Assembly: GCF_008831285.2 (NCBI RefSeq)
Contig: NC_045143.1
Location: forward strand, 23,316,302-23,380,301
DNA: 64,000 nucleotides
Source of the DNA: Nymphaea colorata
Lineage: Eukaryota > Streptophyta > Magnoliopsida > Nymphaeales > Nymphaeaceae
Reading direction: 5' to 3'
Shown here: positions 10,801 to 22,800 of the stretch, in pieces
How positions within the stretch are numbered: the first letter of the stretch is position 1
How the letters are laid out: every line of letters begins with the position of its first letter
The notes under the pieces: model-generated
Seen by the model: the letters and a program-made list of their open reading frames with translations, nothing else
Databases searched by the model: none
What the model was told of the DNA's origin: nothing
Program-made: the position numbers and the translations under genes

Positions 10801-13800
10801 GCTAGAACTATGGAACACTTTATTCGTAGTAAAAGCCTTTGGGGACTAGTTGATGGGACAAAACTTGAACCACAACTTGTCCTTACGAAAATTGTTGATG
10901 GAAGGGCTATGGAATTGGATGCAACCGAAAAAGAAAAGGTAATGGCTGAATACAACAAGAAATGGGAAGAATGGAGTGTTGGTCATCACAAAATCATTAC
11001 TTGGATCTTGACTTGTGTTGACAATGCTACTAGCGGGCAAATCTCTAAATTAAATTCTGCCCTAGAAGCTTGGGAATATCTAAAGAAAACTCATACCATG
11101 AGAGATGTTGCTTATATGCATCATGTTCAACTCAAAATTCACGATCTTCAACAAGGAGATAGACCTATTAAAGATTATGTGGCTGAAATGGATCAATTGT
11201 ATGATGAATTGAGTATTTTTGAACCACATTGGACACAAGTTCTTATTCTTAGAGAAAAGCAAATACAACGTGACAAGTTTTACAAGTTTATTATAGGTCA
11301 TAGACCGGAATTTGATGGTGTCAAAACCGCTTTACTTCATTGCTCTAAAACACCATCTATGAATGAGGCTATTGCGGAGCTTCAAATGGAGGAAAATCGT
11401 CTTTGTCTTGATAAAGAGAAAGTCAACAATGTGCTTGCCACATCTAGGCCGGGGGCCCATTTGAGACCTTATAGACCTCCTCACTTCAATCGTATAAATG
11501 AAGGAGCAAGAAGAAAAGTTATTTGCTATCATTGTCAAGAAGAAGGACATACCAAGCCAAGATGTCCAAAACTTAGAACTTTTGACAAAAGAAGCAATGT
11601 TGCGGCTCCAATTCAAGAAGAAAGAAAAGAAGCAAGCTCATTCCAACTTGATCAACTCATAAGTGCTCTTCAACCGTTTCTAAAGGGAGGAGGCGCACCT
11701 TCAACTTTGGGAGCTACCGTGGCATCTACTTCTTCAAGTAAGTATTCTTGGATTATTGATTGGGGTGCATCTTTTCATATGACGCCTTGTGGATCCCTTC
11801 TCACCGAATGTACTAAAAATGATTCTTATTCCTTTGTGAAAACGGCGGATGGTACTTCTCTTGAAATTGATTTTATTGGAAATCTTGACCTAGATTTTGG
11901 ATCCAAAACTTTAAAAGTACCTCAAGTAAGACACATTCCTAAATTAAGCTTAAATTTATTGTCCGTTTCTCAAATAGCCGACCTTGGTTTTGATATAATC
12001 TTCTCACAATCCAAACGTTTGATACAGGACCGAGTATCCAAGAAGACGATTGGGGAAGGTTTTAGAACAAAAGATCTCTACTACATAGACTTTTTGGACC
12101 TTTCAAGACCATCTTGCAATATCTCCAAAGAATGTGACATTCAAACTTGGCATCAAAGACTTGGACATACCAATATATAAAAAATGTCTCATCTTCCTTT
12201 CATGGAGAATTTTTGTCAAAAGAACTTTTGTTGTAATGATTGTATCAAGGCTAAAATGAAAGCCTTACCTTTTGATAATAGAAACTTTATTGCCCAAAAA
12301 TCTTTTGATTTAGTGCATTCGGATGTGTGGGGGCTCGCTCCTATTATGTCGAAAGGAGGATTATTGTACTATGTGATTTTTATTGATGATTATTCTAGGC
12401 ATACTTGGGTTTACTTTCTCAAACACAAATCGGAGGTTTTCATAAACTTTAAGAATTTCTACAACATGATCTATACCCAATTTGGCTCAAACATCAAAGT
12501 CTTTAGAAGTGATTCGGGAGGAGAATTTATGTCAAATGAATTTCAAAAATTTCTAAAAGAAAAAGGCATTGTTCATCAAAGATCTTGTCCTAACACTCCA
12601 CAACAAAACGGAGTGGCCGAGCGTAAACATAGGCACATTATTGAAACTACTAGAGCCCTTCTTTTATCTAAAAATGTTCCCAAAAATTTTTGGGCTGAGG
12701 CTGTTTTGACTTCAACCTATTTAATTAATAGAATGCCTACCAAACTTTTGAAACATATTTCTCCTTTTGAAAAACTTCATCATGTTAAACCTAATTACAA
12801 TAGACTTAAAGTCTTTGGTTGCAAATGTTTTGTGTTAAGTGACAAAGATGATAAACTTTCTTCCAAAGCCATTTCTTGTGTTTTTATTGGGTATTCCGAA
12901 ACTCAAAAGGGTTATAGATGTTATGATATTGAAAGAGATAAAGTCTATGTTTCTAGAAATGTGATCTTTCTAGAAAATGAAGATGGTTTCAAAGATGAAC
13001 CCAAAAAACTAGAAGATTATACTTTTCTTTGGACTAATGATATTGATGATGATGATGATATTGATGATAATGAACCCGATAAAGTTGTAGAAGTGCCAAT
13101 TGAAGAAGTCAACAATGACAATTCTACTCATTTGATTCCTCCAAAAGAGATCTTAGTTTATAGAAGAAGAGATCCCCAAAATCAAGAAACTAATCAATCT
13201 CTCCCTAGGAGATCCCAAAGGCACACTAGACCTCCTCAAAGATTTATGTCTTATGAGTCTTTTTCCCCAAAATTTCGAGCTTGTCTTATGGCACATCATT
13301 CTTTTTATGAGCCATCTTCTTACCTTGAAGCTAAGGAAGATCCCAATTGGATTGAAGCCATGAATCTTGAACTTAAAGCTCTTGAAAGCAATGAGACTTG
13401 GGATATTGTGCCTCTACCAACAGGGAAAAAGACTATTGGATGTAGATGGATCTATAAAATCAAAACTAGAAGTGATGGAACCTTAGAAAGATACAAGGCC
13501 ATACTTGTTGCCAAGGGATATGCTCAAGAATATGAGATTGATTATGAAGAAACCTTTGCTCCTGTTGCTCGCATGACTTCTGTTAGAACTCTTATTGCCA
13601 TTGCTTCTGTTAAACATTGGACTATTTTTCAAATGGATGTTAAAAATGCTTTCTTAAATGGTCACCTGCAGGAAGAAGTTTTCATGAGTGCTCCCCCTGG
13701 TTTTGATCTACCTCAAAACAAAGTTTTACGTCTTAAGAAAGCCCTTTATGGTTTAAAACAAGCTCCCAAGGCCTGGTTTGATAAGTTTAGTAGTGTCATG

Positions 13801-16800
13801 TTTAATCAAAATTTTCAATCTTGCTACTCTGACACTGCCATGTTTGTAAAAACCACCTCCGTAGGTGTAATTGTTTTATTATTGTATGTTGATGATATGG
13901 TTATTACTGGAAGTGATGATAAAGGGATTATAAAGGTAAAAGATTTTCTTAACAAATGCTTTCAGATGACTGATTTGGGAAGACTAACTTATTTTCTTGG
14001 AATTGAAGTTGCTTATAGCAAACAGGGTTATCTTCTTTCTCAAATAAAGTTTGCCAGTGAATTAGTTGACAGAACAGGTATCTCAGATGACAAAGTTGTG
14101 GATACTCCAGAAGCACTGGGAGTAAAAATGAAAATTGATGATGGAGAGATATTGGAGAATCCCACTCCTTTTCGGCAAATAGTTGGCGCTCTCTCGTATC
14201 TCTCCATCACCAGACCTGACATTGCTCATGCTGTGCATGTGATAAGCCAATTTCAACAAAGACCCACCTCAGTGCACATTGGAGCGGCAATGCGGATTGT
14301 CCGTTATGTGAAAAACACTATCAACAAAGGACTATTTCTGTCTTCCTCTTCTATATTAGAATTAGTTGCTTATACAGATGCTGATTGGGGTGGAGATCCC
14401 AACAATAGGCACTCTACCACTGGTTTTTGTGTGTTTTTAGGTGATTCCTTAATCTCCTGGCGATGCAAGAAACAAAATAAGATGTCACTATCATCAACAG
14501 AAGCTGAGTATCGTGCGATGGCAACTACAACAATGGAGATAGTGTGACTCAAAAGCTTATTGAAGGACATGGGAATTCATATCATGAATCCTGTCAAGCT
14601 TTGCTGCGACAACAAAAGTGCAATCTATATTGCTAGCAATCACACATTTCATGAAAGAACAAAGCATATAGAGATGGACTGTCATTATGTTCGTGAAGAG
14701 TTCCTTCAGAAAAACATAGATCTCTCCTATGTTCCCTCTGAATATCAACTAGGAGATTTCTTTACCAAGGCTCTTGCTGTTGCGAGGTTTCAATTTCTCC
14801 TTGGCAAACTTTCGGTTATCACACCGTAAGTTTGAGGGGGGATGTTAGAATGTATGTATTCCTATATCTATATATATATATATATATATATATATCTATG
14901 TGCATGTACATTACATATATTAGTGTGCTAATATATGTCTTACATAGATAGATATGTGTATATTTTAGGGTACTTAGGTCATACTTGTAATGTTTCATTT
15001 TCTTTTATGTATTTTTCTATTTCCTTTTTACACCTTTATTATTAGTTAAGAGAGGAAATAGCTGTTGGGCCTCTCTCCAACTGCTAGAATTCTAGCCGTT
15101 GGAAATGGCCCAACAGCCATTTCCTCTCCTCCTCTCTTCTTCCCTTGTATTATAAATAAGGGACTGTTGTCCCCTTTTAATGTATGGCTTGTTAAGCCAC
15201 ATCTTGTAGTTTTTGCCTTGTTTGGCTGAAGATCAATATATTTTCTTTATCTTCTTGTTAGAGGACTCTTGTGTATTGCCTTGTTGAGCTAGTGGGAGAT
15301 TCAAGAGTGATATTCTTGAAGTATTTGCCTAATTTGTGCCTGATTTACACCCTCGTAACATAAACTCTACCAGTGAGGGGGTCAATACATCTGTATCCTT
15401 TTTTAGTAGGGGAATACCCAACAAACACACCTTTGATAGACCTGGGATCAAGTTTTTTAATATTGGGGCTGTGATTATGTATAAAACACACACAACAAAA
15501 AACACGAGGAGGAAGTAGAAATGGTGGACGACTGCCAGGAAGTAATGAATAGGGAGTCCGACCATTCAGAACACGACTGGGCATGCGGTTGATGAGATAC
15601 GCACTAGTGAGGACAGCATCACCCCAATAGTGTTTAGGAAGATTTCTTTGAAACAGAAGGGCCCTGGTGACATTAAGAAGCTGGCGATTTTTTCTTTCAG
15701 CCACTCCATTTTGTGGAGGGGTATAACTACAAGAAGTCTCATGAACAATCCCCCTTTGTCGAAGAAAATCCTCAACAGACTGACACATCACGGGCATTAT
15801 CGGACCTGAAGGTTTTAATATTGCCACCATATTGAGTGTGCACAAGAAAGATGAAAGTCTCTATGATATGAGGAACCTCACTGCGATCTTTTAACAAGTA
15901 TACAAAGGTAGCCCGAGAGTAATCATCAATAAAAGTGATAAAATACTGAAAACCTTGACGGGTATGAATTCCCGAAGGCCCCCACACATCTGAGTGAACC
16001 AAAGAAAAAACTTCATTAACACAACTAGTAGAAACAGGGTACGAAGCCCTCACATGTTTGGCAAACTGACACACATCACAAGAAATCAAAGACAAGTTCA
16101 AAGAAGAACACAAATCGGGAAAAAACTGTTTCAAAATCCCAAAAGGTAAATGCCCAAAACGTTCATGCCAATACAAAAAAGACTGAAGACAATCTTCTCT
16201 CTGTTTTTCTGTCTTGCTAATCACTGTCATAAGAGCTGTAGCCACATGTATGGGAAGACGGTATAGGCCATCAGACGCCAAACCAAACCCAATCCTCTTC
16301 CCTGTCACCAAGTCATGCAAAACACAACGGTCGACAGAAAAAATAAGTTCACAGTTCAGCTTTTTAGTAAGTTTACTAACTGACAAGAGATTTAAGGGAA
16401 ACTGGGGAACATGTAATGCTTCCCGCACATGAAATTTGTCCAACAAGGACAGAGTCCCTTCGCCTGCCACAACAGTAGATGAACCATCTGCGAGAGAAAC
16501 TCGTTCCCTTCCCGAAGATAACTTATATTCATGAAACAATTTTGGGTTACCTGTCATGTGGTGAGTGGCACCACTATCCACAGTCCATTCCCCCATAGAA
16601 GAGTTACCTGTATCGTCAATAACTGCAAGAGCTTGATTAGTCTTTGTCTCATCAGGTGTCGCGGCCTGGTTGACATCGATCCGACCCAAGTAGGCCCTCA
16701 GTTCACGAAGCTGGTCAGCAGAAATGGAGACTTTTTCTCCACTGAATTTTTGCACCTCAGACACAAGCGTCCTCCCAATAGAAGACCTCCCTTTGTTTTC

Positions 16801-19800
16801 CTTCTTCTCTGGATGAAGATCCCAACAATAATCCACGGTGTGACCAGTCTTCTTGCACTGAGTGCATCTTCGAAGGGATCTAGACGGGCCGCCAGGACCA
16901 CGACTCACAAGAGCGGATCTCTCGTGATAGGGCACAAGATCCATCTTCCCCTCATTTGTAACAAGCCTTCTCTGTTCTTCCGCTTCAACACAGGAGTACA
17001 CATCTTCAATACTGGACACCTCTCCTGAATTCAGAATCTGGCTTCTAACACCTTCAAACTCATCATTTAAACCTGCTAAAAAGAGGAACACCCTGTTTTC
17101 CCATTCCTGAGCAACCTGAAGTGCCTGATCTTGGGGACAATGCCAAGGAATATCAGAATGATAGTCAAGCTCTTCCCACTTGGCTTTCAAAGCCCCATAG
17201 TACTCTGCAACAGAAGAGTTCCTTTGTCGAAGGCCATAGACTGTCTTCATTATTTGGTAAGTACGAATTGCCGTTTTCTTTTGGCCATACATTTGCTCTA
17301 GGACCACCCACATGTCAGCCTTCTTCCGAAGGATAAGGGGCTGAATATCGGCGGAGACGGAGTTGACAATCCAAGTTTTCACTTGATTATCCTCAAGAAA
17401 CCAAGTATGCCACACACCACTTGTTCTTGCTGGTTCAGGGTTGCTCCCATCGATATAGGCCATCCGACCACGAGAAATAGTTCTCCTTTGTAAGGCGAAG
17501 AGTGGTGACTTGCATGGGAACATTCTCAGTTCTAAAAGCCCCGATTTCAGTTTGATTTGTGTTGACGGTTGACGAGGAAGAAGCTGCCATAATCACAGAC
17601 CAGTCTAGCAACGGGCACGGGCGGCGGTAAAACACGAGAGGCACCAGCGGAATACCAAAGGGCGACGTCCGGTCGGCAACAAGGGCAGCGACAGAGAGCA
17701 AGTCTCGGCAACAAGGGAGACAGGAAGCAGCAGCACAACAGAGCACAAAAAAGAGCAGATAGGCAGGGAGCAGGCAACGGACAAAACGAAGGAGAACGCC
17801 GAAACCTCACCGGCGGTAGAGACAGCAAGAGGGCGGCGTCGGAAAACCGAGAGAGCGGTGCTGGGCGGGTCGTCAGAACCAGGCGGAGACAGATCGCCGG
17901 AACCAGGCAGAGGCAGAGGCAGAGGCAGAGCGGCGCTGGGTGGGTTGCAGAACCAGGCGGAAGCAGAGGGCGGCGCTAGGTCGCCGGAAAAAGGGCGACG
18001 CTGGGCGATGCGTCGGGTGACAGAAAACGGAGGAGAGGGACGCTGGAAAAGGGCTGGAACCTGAGCGGCGCTGGGCAGGTTGTCGCTGGGCGGAGGCGTC
18101 GGGTGCAACGGGCGAAGCTCGGGCACGTGCGTCGGGCGTAGGCGTCAGGTGCGTGCGATGAACAGTGTCGGCCGAGATGATGAACAGTGCCGGGCGAGTC
18201 GATGAACAGTGCCAGGCGATGAACAGTGCCGGGCGAATCCTCCTCCAACACGAACAAAAGACAAATGACCAACCAGTAACGCCGGAACTTCACGGCTCTG
18301 ATACCATGTAGAAACACGAACAAGGAGAGAAAGAAAACGACGATCACGATGTAACGTGGAAAAAACCCTCAACCCTCTCTCTTAAGATTTCATTAACACC
18401 AAAGATTAGGGTTACAATGCTACCTATAAGTATGCCCTAATAAGGACATACTGGATCGGGTCCAGATCTGGACCCGTATACCAATAACCTTCAACATATA
18501 TCAAGTAAACTATCATGACATGCATTAAATGATTTTGCTATGTTAGTATGTTATATTTTGGAATTTATTTCTTCTTTGTAGTTTTGTGGCCATGCAATGG
18601 TGATCTGCATGTACATTTCCATTAACTTTTTCATACTTGTCATGCATTAGACTAGAGTCATATATGTTGATAGCAACAATCCACTTCTTGTCTTTTTCCA
18701 GGTTTTAGGGGTGTACTAACAGAAAAAGGAGATGTCTAACAAATGCACCTAAGACTGTACAACTTGTACAACCTACCTAATCAGTCAACTGGTCATGAAC
18801 CATCACCCAACTGATCAGCAGGTCACCAACTAGGTCGACTGGTCACTAGGTTGGCAACAAAACGAGGATGTCCATAAATCAACATTATATTTAGTATATC
18901 AAGTAGACTATCAAGTATCAACACAGGCATCATATGATTGAGCTATGTTATGTCTTGGAATTTATTTCTTCTTTGTGGTATATTATGGTCATGCATTGGT
19001 GATCTTCATGTATATTTCCATTAACTTTTTCATCATTGTCATGCATTAGGGTCATATATGTTGATAGTGATGATCCTTTTCTTGGTTTTTCCAGGCTTTC
19101 TGGATAATAGAGGCTTGCTCATATATGCAGTTGCATTATGGGAACTTGGTAAAACTGATCGAGCTCTGTCTATTGCAAAACATCTGACTGCCTCAGTATC
19201 ATATTCAGATCTGAAAACTGCCGCTGATGTATTCGGGTTGATATGCAAATTGCTTTATCACATAGTGGGCATGAAATACACTTGGCCCGTTATTCTGAAA
19301 AAGAAGGACACTTTGTTACAAAGGTCAAGGAATGTTTTTCTCATTGCTTCAGTTAAGGCTCTCAACACTAGTGAGCATTTGGAAACATTTTTCTCAAGTG
19401 GAATCGAGTCCCTGCTGTCTCATGAGGAGGCTTCCAAACTTCATTCCTTGATTGCCATGGCGAAATGGGTAAATCTCTGATCAACAGTTAACGAATTATA
19501 ACTTTGATGACAAAATTTATTTTGTATAGTTTTGGATTGGCAGCTTTCATGCGGATCAAATCGAGAAGTGGGGATTTCTTGTGCTAAGAAACATCTTAAA
19601 AGGTCCCTTCACATCTACCCTCATAGTGTTTCAATAAGGTAACATTCGTTCGGCTAATAGCAACATTCCAGGAGTTGAATATTTCAGGTTACCATCATCT
19701 TATGTCGTACAGGCCGTTTGAATTCGTAGGGAAAGACCCTAGTTTTAGGAGGCCTGTTTTGCCCTGGAACCAAGTTTATAGTGAACCCAAAAAATTTGGA

Positions 19801-22800
19801 TGTCATTTACATCATTTTTCACTAAAAATAAAAAATCAAGAAAAATAGAAAATCCATTAGCCATTTGCTTGCTGGTGGTAGATAGAAAATGACCAATAGT
19901 CAAAAAGGAAAAAAGTCTTGGGAATACCAAGATGGCATGAGCATTTTTGGTTGACTTTTTTGACCACCAAATGTTAAATGATAGTGGCATGCATAAACTG
20001 GTATCGTATTGGATTTAGTAAAATTTAGCTTGTTGACTTGTTTCTTTTCTGCTATTGTCTTCCATTATTCAGTGTGGTTACTTTTCTTTATTCTAATTCT
20101 ATTTTGTCACCGTGAGCATGTGCTTTATAGTTTTTACTGGTATAAATCGTAGTTCTTGTTTCTGGTTACACCACAGGAATCAATTAAGTTCACTTCTAAT
20201 ATGGGACAAAAACTGGAAAGCTGCTCATTGTGTCTCAAACTGCACAGGCATGGGCACATCCATGTACTTGACATCTAAACTTTCAGAACCTTCATATGAA
20301 AATCTTGGTTCTGCAGCAGTTTCATGCTATTCCAGCTGTTCCAGAAATACATCCTTCTCTACATGTGAGGATCGACATACTTGTCGAGTGAAACCAACAC
20401 ATCTGTTGCAGAAGTATGACTCTTTCGTTTAAGTTGCTTAATTCATATGCGATATTTCTTTAGTTTCTGATTTGATTCTTCACCTTAAGTTCTTTATCTT
20501 GGTGCTGTTTCGCTGTTCATTTCTAACAGATGGTGTCATCAACAGCCTTGGAACCATAAGCCGAAATATTTGATCATTGTTACTTTTTACCAGGAAGCCC
20601 GTGAAAGGAAATTTCCTCGACATATTTGCTACATGCTAAAACGTCTTCTCATGTCTGCTTTTGCAAGTGAGACTTCTGCTGGAAACTGTGAAACTTATCA
20701 GAAGCTTATGCTTCTCCTCTGTGCTTCTGAACTCTGTCTCCAATGTGGGGATTATTCTGGATGTCTTCACTATGCTACAGATGCATCACAACTTTCTCTC
20801 CCCAATGGTGTTCTTTTCTTTTCACATTTTCAGTTATGTAGAGCTTATTCGTCTGTTGGTGACTTGGGTGCACTTCAAGTTGAGTATCAAAAATGCCTGC
20901 AAATTGGCACCTGCTATGAAATTGGCTGGTTATTGCTCAAATTCCTTGAGTGCACATTCAAATTAAAGTCTGGTTCAAATACAATTGACATGAACTTTGA
21001 AGCTTGTCTGAAGGAGAAGGGTAGCTGCTGGTACAGGTGGATGGCTCTCTTCAATCTAGTGGACATCCAGATTTTTATTTCAGATCAGGAATTTCTCCTT
21101 GCAGAAGCTCTTCTTCGTCGTGTTTGTTCTCATCAAGTTGATGCATGTCTTTTATTTCTCCATGGTATGTGTTTGCAAGAAGTGCATGTGTCTGATCTTT
21201 CTCTAGATGTCTCGTTAGAATCACTGGCATGATCTATTTTTCTTGGTAATTATTCACAGAAACTGAATTTGTTTCGTGCAATTAAAAGAACAAGGCTAAT
21301 TTCTTCGCTTTTGTGATGACATAGTCCAAAACTGACCGAAGTGCTGGATATGGGAGATTCTAACCTACACTTGCAATTGGCCTTGGTTTGTGCTGTAGGA
21401 AACTGCATTTATGACTATTTTCAAGTCCTACTCCACACACTTGTGGTGTTACAGTATACCTCTTTTATAGAAATTAGAAAATATGTCTTGGGTCGTAGGT
21501 TCAAGTATTGAACTGTATTCTAGTATTGATTCAGATGTCCCTACTGCTCAAAGCTGGCTCAAAGGCCACACGCCAAGACACTTTCTATATTGGTTACAAA
21601 TAGATAAACCTTCTGTATTTCTCAAAATCTTTAATCTATGAGTATTTTCAAATCCTATTCTAGACACTTGGGGTGTTCCGTGCATCTTGCCCAGATTGAA
21701 AAGTTGCTTCTTAAACTCAAGGTATTGGCTACCACACATGCATGCAACATAGGCACACATGCACATTACACACACACACACACACACAGACATTGGTATT
21801 GCTCATTGGAGTTTTTTAAGTCCCTGACCTTATTGTATGTTTTTTGAATCCACCCCTGAGGCTATGCACCATGTCGCTCAGGCATGCCTTGGTCAATTTT
21901 TTTTTCTTTCCTTAAAACTTTTAATTGTGTGTCATCTTATTAACACTTTGGAAACTTAACATCTTGTAGTGATCATTTAGTTTGAAATGTTGTGCAAGTC
22001 CACACTCTAGATCATCAAAGAAAGAGACTATGTCATTTTGCTTAATTAGCAGGGCATCTAATAATTGTCTTGGAAACTTAAATTTCTTTGCATGCTCAAT
22101 TACCTTAAAATGTTTATTCATTAAAAAAACTGCATGCTTAATATATCTGCTTTTCTCTTGTCCATGTAGCTGCATGATTAAATTCAAATCGACAGGACTG
22201 CACTGGAAGCACTTATGCACACATACACATCTTTCTGCTACCAAGACTTGAAATTGCTTCACACCTATCTTTGCACTTGTATTGACTCCCGCGTGACTTA
22301 TAGACCATTGGATTTGTTACAGCCAGCATCTAGGAGAGAGAAAGTGCTTTCATTAATTTACCCTAATCTTCAATAAAAGAGAGATTAGGGCACGGCAGAT
22401 TGTCAAAAATACTTCAACATAAATATAAGAAATTATTAAAGAAGACCCCAACTCTCTAATATTTCAGAAAACTAGCCAACGACTCTCTAGTTCCAACATT
22501 CCCTGCAAAATGGAGCGTAGATATTGAACCAAATGGGAAGAGCCTTAGTAAACACATCAGTCGCTTGATCTTCTAAAGCCATGTGGTTGTTTGACATTAC
22601 TTCTCCTTGAACGAGGTGGTTCAGTTCCATATACACTTGGATAAAAACAAATTTAGGTCCTGGTGGCTGATTGCACTCTGCAACCTGCAACAGGCCTGAA
22701 CTATCACCTGGCCCAATCACGACACAGGTTCTGCAACCTTAAGGAATCCATGTTATGTAGTTGTTATTTTGTCTGCTTTTATGTTTTCCTCTCGAATCAC

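Larger units (their letters stand above)
9909..15349 (+). mobile_element. Full-length copia retrotransposon A
   Basis: A 5441-bp Ty1/copia element in domain order gag, protease, integrase, RT, RNase H. Two LTRs (9909-10409 and 14843-15349) are flanked by the perfect 5-bp duplication CCCTC (9904-9908 and 15350-15354). The primer-binding site TGGTATCAGAGCC follows the 5' LTR at 10410, and the polypurine tract TTTGAGGGGGGA (14831-14842) precedes the 3' LTR. The LTRs differ by about seven substitutions plus the length of a TA run, so insertion is recent. It lies inside copia B, on the same strand as SKI3. Confidence 0.95.

Noticed and set aside
17605-18372. Pro/Ser/Arg-rich frames on both strands
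   Set aside because: Base-composition artefacts of the GC-rich copia B leader and its short tandem repeats.
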